DNA of 64,000 bases from Rickettsia felis URRWXCal2 (GTDB taxonomy: Bacteria; Pseudomonadota; Alphaproteobacteria; Rickettsiales; Rickettsiaceae), in assembly GCA_000012145.1 (NCBI GenBank), contig CP000053.1, positions 496,001 through 560,000 of the forward strand, written 5' to 3'. Of this stretch, positions 29,894 to 38,844 are shown piece by piece (the stretch's first letter is position 1; every line of letters starts with the position of its first letter). Both the position numbers and the translations under genes were made by a program. The notes under the pieces are model-generated. The model made no database searches and was not told the origin of the DNA. It worked only from the letters and a program-made list of their open reading frames with translations.

Positions 29894-29903
29894 AGTAAGA
29901 ATG

Positions 29904-30785
29904 CTAAGCCACTTGACCACTATGGTTTAAGATAAACTTTTTTATTTTTTCAAAAGCCGTATTCTCTATTTGTCTAATACGTTCCTTAGAAATATTATAC
30001 TCATTGCTTAGAATATCTAGAGTTTTAGGAGTATCCGTTAATTTACGCTCTGTAAAAATACGAAGTTCTCTATCATTTAAAATCTTCATAGCATTTGATA
30101 GTAACTTCCTTTTACCGGTAGAGTCTTGCTTATTAATAGCTATAGTTTCGGGAGTAGGGCGTGTTTCTGGTAATAATTCTATTAATTCTCCTGATTCTGC
30201 ATCGTCGCTATTTATAGGGTTATTTAACGATAAATCAGGACCTGAAATTCTAGTATTCATCTCAGAAACTTCATTAACCGAAACGCCCAGCTCATCTGCT
30301 ATTTGTATGAAATCGTCGGCAGTAATAGCCCTTGAGTATAAATTGGTAATTTTATGCTTAATTTTATTAAGGCTAAAAAATAATTTTTTTTGTGCAGCCG
30401 TTGTTCCCATCTTTACTAATGACCAAGATTTTAATATATATTCTTGAATAGCGGCTTTAATCCACCACATTGCATATGTTGATAGGCGAAAACCGAGTTC
30501 GGGGTTGAATTTTTTTACTGCCTGCATTAAACCTATATTACCTTCTGAAACCAATTCAGTAATAGGAAGACCGTAAGTTCTATAGCCACTTGCAATTTTT
30601 GCAACAAGTTTAAGATGGCTCGTTACTAATTTATGTGCAGCTTGTAAATCATTCTCTTCTAAATAGGATTTCGCTAATAAAAATTCTTCTTCTTGCGTAA
30701 GTGAAGGAATTTTATTGATTTTCTGTAAGTAGCTATAAAATCCTGATTCGCTAGAGATTGCTAATGCATTAATATTATTAGTCAT
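29904..30785 (-). CDS. rpoH: RNA polymerase sigma-32 factor RpoH
   Basis: 293 residues of the sigma-70 family. Region 2 (LVTSHLKLVAKIASGYRTYG and NIGLMQAVKKF) and region 4.2 (ISKERIRQIENTAFEKI) are clear. The RpoH box, here QKKLFFSLNKIK, identifies the heat-shock subgroup rather than RpoD. It directs transcription of chaperones and of proteases such as HslVU, whose genes are at 54319-56216. Divergent from cox11 across an 85 bp gap that should hold both promoters. Confidence 0.95.
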   Translation of the reverse strand: MTNNINALAISSESGFYSYLQKINKIPSLTQEEEFLLAKSYLEENDLQAAHKLVTSHLKLVAKIASGYRTYGLPITELVSEGNIGLMQAVKKFNPELGFRLSTYAMWWIKAAIQEYILKSWSLVKMGTTAAQKKLFFSLNKIKHKITNLYSRAITADDFIQIADELGVSVNEVSEMNTRISGPDLSLNNPINSDDAESGELIELLPETRPTPETIAINKQDSTGKRKLLSNAMKILNDRELRIFTERKLTDTPKTLDILSNEYNISKERIRQIENTAFEKIKKFILNHSGQVA

Positions 30786-30870
30786 ACCAACCTTACTATT
30801 TTTCTTTATACTAACATATATATGATCTAAAATAAACTTTTTCTAGAGTATTTTTAAATAAAATCAAATA

Positions 30871-31434
30871 ATGTCTAAAAAATCCAATAAAAATTTAGCC
30901 TTTTCCTTGCTAGGATTAATAATTAGTATGGTGTTACTAAGTTTTGCTTCCGTACCTATCTATAATTTATTTTGTAAAGTTACGGGATATGGAGGTACTA
31001 CTGCAAAAGAAACGGTGAGTGTATATTCTAAGGTAAAAGGCACTAAACCTATAATTATCGAGTTTGATGCTAATGTTGATAAAGATTTACCTTGGCGGTT
31101 TATTCCCAGGCAACAAAGAGTGCAAATTGTTCCGGGGCAGAATACTCTAGTATTCTATGAAACGGAAAATCTAAGCAATAACGATATAATAGGTACTTCC
31201 GTATATAATGTTACTCCAAATAAAGCAGGAAAATATTTCGTAAAAATTCATTGTTTTTGTTTTGAAGAACAATTATTAAAAGCCGACGAAAAAGTCTTAA
31301 TGCCGGTTACATTTTATATAGATAAAGATTTTGAGCTTGACCCTGAAATGCAAGACATTAAAGTACTTACTTTATCTTATAGCTTCTTTAAAGTAAGAGA
31401 GATAGCGTCATTGCGAGGAAATACGAAGTATTGA
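30871..31434 (+). CDS. ctaG: Cytochrome c oxidase assembly protein CtaG/Cox11
   Basis: 187 residues. One N-terminal membrane segment ([20 protein letters not shown]), then a periplasmic copper-binding domain with CFCFEEQ, the Cu-ligating cysteine motif. It delivers copper to the CuB site of aa3-type oxidase. The conserved protein ends at about [10 protein letters not shown]; the final residues ASLRGNTKY and the stop are encoded by the start of a family A palindromic element, so the native end has been replaced or extended. Confidence 0.95.
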   Translation: MSKKSNKNLAFSLLGLIISMVLLSFASVPIYNLFCKVTGYGGTTAKETVSVYSKVKGTKPIIIEFDANVDKDLPWRFIPRQQRVQIVPGQNTLVFYETENLSNNDIIGTSVYNVTPNKAGKYFVKIHCFCFEEQLLKADEKVLMPVTFYIDKDFELDPEMQDIKVLTLSYSFFKVREIASLRGNTKY

Positions 31435-31503
31435 CGAAGCAATCTCAGAAGTTTGTTGTTATTTCATGAGATTGCCACGCAGCCTATGGCTGCTCGCAAT
31501 GAC
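31407..31503 (+). repeat. Palindromic element, family A, forming the 3' ends of two convergent genes
   Basis: 97 bp with GTCATTGCGAGG and CTCGCAATGAC ends. On + it supplies the last codons and stop of cox11; on - it supplies the last codons (VIASSHRLRGNLMK) of the glycosyltransferase-like gene. It may also act as a bidirectional terminator. Confidence 0.88.
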
Positions 31504-32511
31504 GGCACGGTATCCACGCAGGCAATGCTCATTATTGATGTTCGATATAATCCATTTACGAAGCCTAACAATCAGTGGAGTGTTTATAAGAGCGGTAGAA
31601 GGTAAAACTTTGCCGTTAGTATTAAAATTAATTATAGGTTCTATACCGTATATGCTATACCATGGCTTTAACGGTGAGCTATTTGAATATTTACGGTGAA
31701 ACCAAGATAAGAAAGGTGCTGTTTCTTCATATTCTATTACTTTAACCGATTGTGGATTTTTGTGATATATAAGGCTAAGTACCGATTGGTCAGAATGATG
31801 CCATTTATATTCATCGTAATTAGGATGAATATTATAATCTTTGCCTGAAAGAATTCTAATATCTTCACAACTTCTTAGCCATTTTTCAATAAAAGAACGA
31901 GAAAGTTCGGTATTACGCACAACAATAATGGCACTCCAAATATGATCGTTATTTCTACATTCTTCGTTCAGACAATCCATTAAAGCAAAAGTTTCGCCTT
32001 TAACAAAATTACCGTTTTTACGATCGCGATCATGTACCAGTAATATATCATTATCGCCTAAAAGATTTGTTAAATTACTGATATGTTTTTTAATAACAAA
32101 AGCTGAATCTAAATATATTATAATAGCTCCTTCTGGTGCATTTTTCATTGTTTCAAGTATAATATAAGGCTTCCATAGCCATAACCCCGCTCCTGCCGGT
32201 TCATTAAAAATTTCTTGATTTTTTTCTATAAATGCTTGATTTATATGCTTTTTCTTATAGTTAAATATGAAATCTATACCATTATTAATCGCATAGTGAG
32301 TAGTAGCATTTTGATTACGATAAACATATTCCGGACCGTCGGCATAAGAAACTAAATAAATAGGCTCTTTTATAGAATTCTGAATAGATAAATCTACTTT
32401 TTGTAATGATAAATCATTAATAAAACCTTGGCGTGCATATTCTAAGATAATCAGTACGAAATAAATTAGAGCTAATGTAATAATCGTTTTGTATAATATT
32501 TTAAATAACAT
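31459..32511 (-). CDS. Membrane-anchored glycosyltransferase-like protein
   Basis: 350 residues. An N-terminal anchor (ILYKTIITLALIYFVLIIL) is followed by a soluble domain with YLVSYADG, GAGLWLWKPYIILET and IIYLDSAFVIKKH, which resemble nucleotide-sugar transferases that carry a DxD-type acidic motif (here Y-L-D-S). I cannot name the sugar or acceptor. The last roughly 23 residues (after about INNEHCLRGYR) are encoded by a family A element and its flank, so they are not native. Cell-envelope or LPS-related glycan transfer is inference. Confidence 0.7.
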   Translation of the reverse strand: MLFKILYKTIITLALIYFVLIILEYARQGFINDLSLQKVDLSIQNSIKEPIYLVSYADGPEYVYRNQNATTHYAINNGIDFIFNYKKKHINQAFIEKNQEIFNEPAGAGLWLWKPYIILETMKNAPEGAIIIYLDSAFVIKKHISNLTNLLGDNDILLVHDRDRKNGNFVKGETFALMDCLNEECRNNDHIWSAIIVVRNTELSRSFIEKWLRSCEDIRILSGKDYNIHPNYDEYKWHHSDQSVLSLIYHKNPQSVKVIEYEETAPFLSWFHRKYSNSSPLKPWYSIYGIEPIINFNTNGKVLPSTALINTPLIVRLRKWIISNINNEHCLRGYRAVIASSHRLRGNLMK

Positions 32512-32570
32512 ATGATTTTTAATTTTTTAAGCTACGTGTCTTGTGGTGTGGATCGAAAAACGCATTCGGT

Positions 32571-32599
32571 GTCATACCGTGGCTTGACCACGGTATGAC
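32571..32599 (+). repeat. Minimal family C palindrome
   Basis: A 29 bp perfect hairpin, 12 bp arms (GTCATACCGTGG and its complement) around CTTGA. It is the shortest repeat in the window and could be a core or solo-arm derivative of the family C element. The rest of the gap up to mnmA is AT-rich. Confidence 0.75.
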
Positions 32600-32721
32600 A
32601 GTAGATCATGACTAATTGATAATTATTAAACAACGCAGATTATAGCATTTTAATATATTAAAAGATAGTGTTGTAATTTAATTATAAATTTAGTATAATT
32701 TGCTGTTTGTTTAAGGTTGAT

Positions 32722-33819
32722 ATGATTAATTTAGGGGATAAGCAGTCTACTATAGTTGTCGCGATGTCAGGCGGGGTTGATAGTTCGGCGGTTGCCGCAA
32801 TGTTGCATGAACAGGGACATAATGTTATAGGTATTACCTTGCAGCTATATGATCACGGTATGGCAGTAGGGAAAAAAAATGCCTGTTGTGCCGGTCAGGA
32901 TATTTACGATGCTAAAATGGTAGCAAATAAGCTAGGTATTCCCCATTACGTACTTGATTATGAGAGTAAGTTTAAAGAGTCGGTAATAGATAATTTCGTC
33001 GATAGCTATTTACAAGGTGAAACCCCGCTGCCATGTGTGCAATGTAATAAGTCGGTGAAGTTTAGAGATCTAATTAAAACGGCTAGGGAACTTGGAGCAG
33101 CTCAGCTTGCTACCGGTCATTATGTACGAAAAGTAAATGGCGATAACGGAGCGGAGTTACATACGGGACTTGATCCGGCAAAAGATCAAAGTTATTTTTT
33201 ATTTACGACAACTAAAGAGCAGCTCGAATATTTAAGCTTCCCTCTTGGAGGGCTTACTAAGGATGAAACACGTAGGCTTGCTAGTAAATTTGGGCTTGAG
33301 GTAGCAGATAAGCCCGACAGCCAAGACATTTGCTTCGTACCTGATGGAAATTATAAGAGTGTAATAAATAAAATACGTCCGGGAGCAAGCGAAAGCGGCA
33401 AAATTATTCATGTAAACGGGTTTGAGCTAGGAGAGCATAGCGGTATAATTAATTATACTATAGGGCAACGTCGTGGCCTTGGTATAGCTTATAACGAGCC
33501 TTTATATGTAGTAAAGATTGATCCTAAGGACAATATAGTATATGTAGGACCGGAGTCTGCATTACATGTGCAGGAGTTTATAATTAAAAACATAAACTGG
33601 CTTGCAGATGAGATTAAAGATAATGAAAAGCTAGAAGTAGAAGTTAAAATTCGTTCGACAAGACCGCCTCGTCTAGCCGAAATAAGCAAACTCGACGATG
33701 ATAAAATGAAAGTAAAATTTTTATCCGAAGAAAAAGCCGTTGCCCCTGGGCAAGCATGCGTTATTTATGCTGGCGAAAGAGTACTCGGCGGCGGGTGGAT
33801 TACTAGAGATATAAGGTAA
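32722..33819 (+). CDS. mnmA: tRNA 2-thiouridylase MnmA (TrmU)
   Basis: I prefer the ATG at 32722 (365 residues) to an upstream TTG, because AAGG lies 5-6 bp before it. P-loop-like AMSGGVDSS binds ATP; the catalytic cysteines are in PCVQCN and QDICF. MnmA puts the 2-thio group on the wobble uridine of tRNA(Glu/Gln/Lys), receiving sulfur from a relay or desulfurase. C-terminal beta-barrel (GLGIAYNEPLYVV, VLGGGWI) intact. Stands alone between repeats. Confidence 0.97.
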   Translation: MINLGDKQSTIVVAMSGGVDSSAVAAMLHEQGHNVIGITLQLYDHGMAVGKKNACCAGQDIYDAKMVANKLGIPHYVLDYESKFKESVIDNFVDSYLQGETPLPCVQCNKSVKFRDLIKTARELGAAQLATGHYVRKVNGDNGAELHTGLDPAKDQSYFLFTTTKEQLEYLSFPLGGLTKDETRRLASKFGLEVADKPDSQDICFVPDGNYKSVINKIRPGASESGKIIHVNGFELGEHSGIINYTIGQRRGLGIAYNEPLYVVKIDPKDNIVYVGPESALHVQEFIIKNINWLADEIKDNEKLEVEVKIRSTRPPRLAEISKLDDDKMKVKFLSEEKAVAPGQACVIYAGERVLGGGWITRDIR

Positions 33820-33837
33820 TTATTTTTTCATAAATCC

Positions 33838-33931
33838 GTCATTGCGAGGAAAAACTGTAAGTTTTGACGAAGCAATCTCAGGAGTATTATTTCATGAGAT
33901 TGCCACGCAGCCTATGGCTGCTCGCAATGAC
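33838..33931 (+). repeat. Palindromic element, family A
   Basis: 94 bp with standard ends, orientation matching 31407; internal TGAGATTGCCACGCAGCC. Lies between mnmA and the permease gene. Confidence 0.85.
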
Positions 33932-33987
33932 GAAAAAATTATTACATTAGGCAATACAAAATAAGCTCACTAAAACAGGAGAAACTA

Positions 33988-35385
33988 ATGAGTTTTTTAA
34001 GGAAGAAAAGTTTTGAATCAGTAAAAGAGATAGGTAGCTCAAGCGGTCTTAGCAAGACGCTTGGAGCATTCGATTTAATATTACTGGGTCTTGGTGCAAT
34101 GATTGGTACCGGCGTATTCGTTGTTACCGGTATAATTGCTGCTAAATATTCAGGACCTGCAGTAATGGTATCTTATGCAATTGCCGGTATTACCTGTATT
34201 TTCGTAGCACTTGTTTATACCGAACTTGCTGCAATGCTTCCAACTTCCGGAAGTATTTATACTTACTCTTATGTTGCATTTGGTGAAGTATTTGCTTGGA
34301 TGATCGGTAGCGTTATAATATTAGAACTCGGTGTTGCTGCAGGAATAGTAGCTGCAGGCTGGTCGGGTTACGTACAAGGAATACTTGCGGCAGGTGGAAT
34401 TCATTTGCCGATGGAATTAACTACGGTGTCGACAAATGGCGGTATAATAAATTTACCAGCTTTTTTAATTTCAGTATTTATTGGATTTATTTTATATTTA
34501 GGGACTAAAGATAGTAAGCGGTTAAATGCAATTTTAGTTTTCATAAAAATGGCTGCAATATTTGTATTTGTACTCGCTGCTGCTCCTCATTTCGATGCTA
34601 CTAACTGGAGCAATTTTATGCCTTTCGGTTTTAGCAATGTTTTAGTAGGTGCATCTATTTTATTCCTAGCTTTTACAGGTTTTGGAACGATTGCAACTGC
34701 AGCTGAAGAATGTAAAAATCCAAAGCGTGATATAATGATTGGTATTATCGGCTCGCTTGTTTTAACTACTATAGTTTATGTAACAATGGCAGGGCTTGTG
34801 ACCGGTATTGCACCTTTTGATCAGTTAAATAACGATCAACCACTTGCTTATGCTTTAACTATCAATAATAGCAAGATTGGCTCTGCTATTGTTGCAACTG
34901 GTGCGGTTTGTGGTATGATGACGGTGTTGATGATGAATATTTACGGTACTTCTCGTATTTTTTATGCTATTGCACGTGACGGTTTACTACCGAAAAGTTT
35001 TGCAAAATTGCACCCAAAATATGATAGCCCGTATATTACGATTATAATATTTGCTTCTTTAGCTGCTATCCTTGGAGGATTTTGCTCTACGGAATTATTA
35101 ACTCAATTAACTTCAATGGGAGCATTAATTGATTATATAACCGTCACAATAATAGTGGTATTATTTAGGATAAGATTACCTGAAGCACAAAGACCTTTTA
35201 GATGTCCTTTAGTATTTATTATTGTACCGTTTATTTTAATTGCTTGTGCATACTTACTATTTATTCAAATATATGACGGTGAATTTAATCTATTAACTGC
35301 AGGTCGTGCATTAATATATTGGTTTATTACAATATTTGTTTTATATATTATAAGATCGTTCTTTATGAAAAAAGAGCAAAATTAG
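33988..35385 (+). CDS. APC-family amino acid permease
   Basis: 465 residues with about twelve hydrophobic helices. The first helix carries GLGAMIGTGVFVVTG, the substrate-binding unwound motif of APC transporters; YTELAAMLPTSGSIYTYSY and FTGFGTIATAAEECKNPKRD are conserved too. The set resembles the cationic amino acid/YfnA-like branch. It imports amino acids from the host cytosol. SD-like AGGAG precedes ATG. The stop TAG is immediately followed by a family D element fragment (35386). Confidence 0.93.
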   Translation: MSFLRKKSFESVKEIGSSSGLSKTLGAFDLILLGLGAMIGTGVFVVTGIIAAKYSGPAVMVSYAIAGITCIFVALVYTELAAMLPTSGSIYTYSYVAFGEVFAWMIGSVIILELGVAAGIVAAGWSGYVQGILAAGGIHLPMELTTVSTNGGIINLPAFLISVFIGFILYLGTKDSKRLNAILVFIKMAAIFVFVLAAAPHFDATNWSNFMPFGFSNVLVGASILFLAFTGFGTIATAAEECKNPKRDIMIGIIGSLVLTTIVYVTMAGLVTGIAPFDQLNNDQPLAYALTINNSKIGSAIVATGAVCGMMTVLMMNIYGTSRIFYAIARDGLLPKSFAKLHPKYDSPYITIIIFASLAAILGGFCSTELLTQLTSMGALIDYITVTIIVVLFRIRLPEAQRPFRCPLVFIIVPFILIACAYLLFIQIYDGEFNLLTAGRALIYWFITIFVLYIIRSFFMKKEQN

Positions 35386-35452
35386 GTATACTCGTTTAAT
35401 TTGAAAAATTGGCGTCGTCTACTTATTTTTCGTTTATTATAGGATACCCGAG
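35386..35452 (+). repeat. Truncated family D palindromic element
   Basis: The left end GTATACTCGTTTAATTTGAA matches the copy at 42641; the fragment stops around GATACCCG after about 67 bp, with the right half lost. Inserted exactly at the permease stop codon. Confidence 0.65.
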
Positions 35453-35500
35453 TTGTCATGAACTAGGCGACTGAAGGCATTGTTACATGGATCGTTTTAG

Positions 35501-35602
35501 GTCATTCCCGCGAAAGCGGGAATCCAGTAATTAAAAAACAAATACTATAAGAAGCTTCAAATTGTCTTACTTTTTCTGGATTCCCGCTTTCGCGGGAATG
35601 AC
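35501..35602 (+). repeat. Palindromic element, family B
   Basis: 102 bp with arms GTCATTCCCGCGAAAGCGGG and CCCGCTTTCGCGGGAATGAC. Between the permease and hisS; the antisense reading frame across it is spurious. Confidence 0.88.
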
Positions 35603-35672
35603 ATAAGAGAGGTACAACAAAACCTCTAGGAAACACACTAGAGCCACACAACAAAACCACAAAATTAAGCAA

Positions 35673-36920
35673 ATGACTGAAAAGCTGCAACCACTCCGAG
35701 GAATGAAAGATCTTTTGCCGGATGATTATAAAGTTCACGACTATATAATTAACAAAGCAAGGGATGTTGGGGTATTGTACGGCTATAAGCAAATGAGTAT
35801 CCCAATACTTGAGTATACCAAAGTCTTTAACCGCTCTATGGGCGAAAGTTCTGACGTAATCAGTAAAGAAATCTACAGTTTTTTAGATAAAAGCAATGAA
35901 TCCGTAGCTCTTAGACCTGAATTTACGGCAGGTATTATAAGAAGTTTCATCTCAAACGGCTTACAACATAAATTGCCCTTAAAGTTTTTCTCTACCGGTC
36001 CTGTTTTTCGTTATGATAGACCGCAAGCAGGGCGTCAACGTCAATTCCACCAACTAAATTACGAGTATATCGGTGCTAAAGGAGCTATTACCGATGCCGA
36101 AACTTTGAAGTTAGCCGTTGATATATTAAAAGCACTTGAAATAGAGCAGGATACTATCTTAGAGCTGAATTCTCTTGGATGTAGTGAATCAAGAAGCGTT
36201 TATCAGCAAAAACTGGTAGAATATCTAAATGATTTTAAAGATCAATTATCGGAAGAAAGCAAAATAAGGCTGACCAAAAACCCAATGCGGATTCTTGATT
36301 CTAAAAGCGAAATTGATCAAAAAATAATAGCTGCTGCTCCGATTTTATCTGAATATTATACTGATGAGTCCAAAGAATATTTTGAAGAGTTAATAAAGTA
36401 TCTAGATATTTTAGGCGTGAAATATGTCATAAATCCTCGTTTAGTTCGAGGGCTTGATTACTATTGCCATACTGCTTTTGAATTCACTACGAAAAAGCTA
36501 GGGAGCCAATCTACTATTTTGGCCGGCGGACGTTATGACGGGCTTGCTAAAATTATGGGTAATAATGATGATGTACCGGCTATCGGTTTTGCTGCCGGTA
36601 TCGAGAGAATTGCTTTAATGCGGGAATATAATATATCTGAAGTTAAGCCGGTATTTGTATTACCTATAGGCGAAAATAATATTTGCTATGCTTTAGAAAT
36701 TGTAGATAAATTACGCTTACAAAATATTTCTACTATTATAGATCCCGTAGGTAAAATAGCTAAAAGAATACAACGCGTTCTTAATGAAAATGCTAAATTT
36801 ATTATTTTCATAGGTGACGAAGAACAAGCAAATAATAGCCTCAAACTTAAAGATTTAGAAAAAAAAGAAGAATATATAGTAGATTTTGCAAAAGTTCTTG
36901 AGTTGTTGAAGAAATATTAA
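35673..36920 (+). CDS. hisS: Histidyl-tRNA synthetase
   Basis: 415 residues, usual class II HisRS length. Start ATG ACT GAA AAG. Motif 2 region [18 protein letters not shown], histidine-specific [13 protein letters not shown] and the C-terminal anticodon domain (FVLPIG...) are in order. It charges tRNA(His). Just downstream is the broken ABC-F gene. No anomaly. Confidence 0.97.
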   Translation: MTEKLQPLRGMKDLLPDDYKVHDYIINKARDVGVLYGYKQMSIPILEYTKVFNRSMGESSDVISKEIYSFLDKSNESVALRPEFTAGIIRSFISNGLQHKLPLKFFSTGPVFRYDRPQAGRQRQFHQLNYEYIGAKGAITDAETLKLAVDILKALEIEQDTILELNSLGCSESRSVYQQKLVEYLNDFKDQLSEESKIRLTKNPMRILDSKSEIDQKIIAAAPILSEYYTDESKEYFEELIKYLDILGVKYVINPRLVRGLDYYCHTAFEFTTKKLGSQSTILAGGRYDGLAKIMGNNDDVPAIGFAAGIERIALMREYNISEVKPVFVLPIGENNICYALEIVDKLRLQNISTIIDPVGKIAKRIQRVLNENAKFIIFIGDEEQANNSLKLKDLEKKEEYIVDFAKVLELLKKY

Positions 36921-36983
36921 ATATTTATAACTTTTCTAAAACCTTTTCAATTATTCCTAAATTTAACCACGACATCTAAAAAT

Positions 36984-38606
36984 ATGATTATTATAAACGA
37001 TTTAGCCATGAGTTATGGTGCAAGAATACTATTTACCGATGTAAGTTTGCATATTAAAAATAATAAAAGATATGGTTTAGTAGGTGCTAACGGAGCAGGT
37101 AAAACAACTTTTTTCAAAGTTTTAACTAAGGAAGAAGAGCCGGCTTTCGGCGATATTATTAACATACCTAAAAACTCTAAAGTAGGTTGTTTAAAACAAG
37201 ATCAATTTCTTTATGAAAATACTAAAATTATAGATACGGTAATAGCAGGGAATAAGGAGCTATGGAAAGCTTTACAGGAAAAAGAAGAGATATTAAATAG
37301 ACAAGAATGTAGCGATGAAGATGGGTATAAGCTTGGTGAGCTTGAACAAATAATATACGACAATGATGGTTATACCGCTGAAATTTTTGCAGCTAGTTTA
37401 CTTGTAGGTCTTGGAATAGCCGAAAAATATCATTACGAACCGCTTTCTGCGTTATCAAGAGGTTATAAGCTTCGTGTTTTACTTGCACAAAGTCTATTTA
37501 ATAATCCGGATATTTTACTACTCGATGAACCTACAAATCACTTAGATATTATTTCAATATATTGGCTTGAGAATTATTTAAAAAATTCTTTTAAGGGAAT
37601 ATTAATTTTTATATCGCATGATTTAGCTTTTTTAAATAATGTTGCAACGGATATTTTGGACATAGATTATGGAGAAATAAAACTATATACAGATAATTAT
37701 GATAATTTTGTTTAGGAAAAGCAGATAATAGCTGCTCAAAAGCTAAGTGAGCGAAATTTCTTAGAAAAGAAAATAGAAAATATGCAGGCTTGGGTTGATA
37801 AATTTAGAGCCGGAACAAGAGCAAGGCAAAGTACCTTTAGAGAAAAGCAGCTAGAGAAAATAGAATTACCGGATATACAGAAATCTTCAAGAATTAGTCC
37901 GTTATTTAGATTTAAACAACTAAGAAATTCAGGAAAATTAGTATTAAAAATCGATCAAATAACTAAAGATTTTGAGAATAAGCAAATATTAAATAAAGTG
38001 AGCTTTAGTGTATCACGAGGTGAGAAAATTATTATTATCGGTGCAAACGGTATTGGTAAATCTACTTTGTTAAAAATCTTAATGAATAAAATATCAGCAG
38101 ATCAAGGTAGCCATGAGTGGGGATATGAATCACAAATATCTTATTTCGCTCAAGACCATCATGAGCTACTTAATGAAAATATTAGTATTATTGATTGGCT
38201 CAAAAAGCAATCCGAAAAGGAAACGGAAAATACTATTAGAAATACGCTCGGACAAGTATTATTCCGTAGTGATGAAGTAATTAAAAATATTTTAAGTTTA
38301 AGCGGCGGTGAGGGTGCAAGGTTATTACTTGCTAAAATGATGCTAGAAAAAAGCAATATTTTGGTTCTTGATGAACCGACAAACCATCTTGATATAGAGT
38401 CAAGAGAAGCCCTTAAAAAAGCTTTAATTGATTTTGAGGGTACGGTAATATTAGTAACGCACGATCGTGATTTTGCAAAATCAATAGCAACAAGAATTAT
38501 TGCTCTTTCCCATAGGAAAAATATTGTTGATTTTAAAGGTAAATATGATGATTATATTGAGAAATACGGTAATGATTATTTAAGTTCTGCTATTAAATTA
38601 TCCTAA
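36984..38606 (+). pseudogene. ABC-F family ATPase, interrupted by one amber codon
   Basis: Two ABC domains in the same frame. Domain 1: GANGAGKTTFFKVL, signature LSRGYKLRVLLA, DEPTNHLDI. Domain 2: GANGIGKSTLLKIL, LSGGEGARLLLAKM, DEPTNHLDI, with the inter-domain linker (QAWVDKFRAGTRARQS) typical of ABC-F translation factors (EttA/Uup relatives). A single TAG at 37713-37715 after DNYDNFV splits them; the frame continues EKQIIAAQKLSERN without any other defect. ABC-F proteins act on ribosomes and the halves would not obviously function alone, so I call it a pseudogene, though a recent one. Reading from a downstream ATG could still make the C-terminal half (37782-38606). Confidence 0.85.
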
Positions 38607-38686
38607 GTTTTAGGCATTGTTCATTAAATATAGATATCGTCATGAGCTACAGCCATAGGCTGCGTGGACCGGTAAATACTCTTTAT

Positions 38687-38800
38687 GTCATTCCCGCGAA
38701 AGCGGGAATCCAGAAAAAATAGTCTTAATATTGACAAAATAAACCTAAAAAAACAAGCTTTTTGTCGGTTTTACTGGATTCCTACTTTCGCAGGAATGAC
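38687..38800 (+). repeat. Palindromic element, family B
   Basis: 114 bp with arms GTCATTCCCGCGAAAGCGGG and CCTACTTTCGCAGGAATGAC. A truncated right arm (GCAGGAATGACAT) is at 38827, next to the end of the TPR-type pseudogene. Confidence 0.8.
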
Positions 38801-38844
38801 ATCGATATACACGCAGGCAATGCCACGCAGGAATGACATAAATG

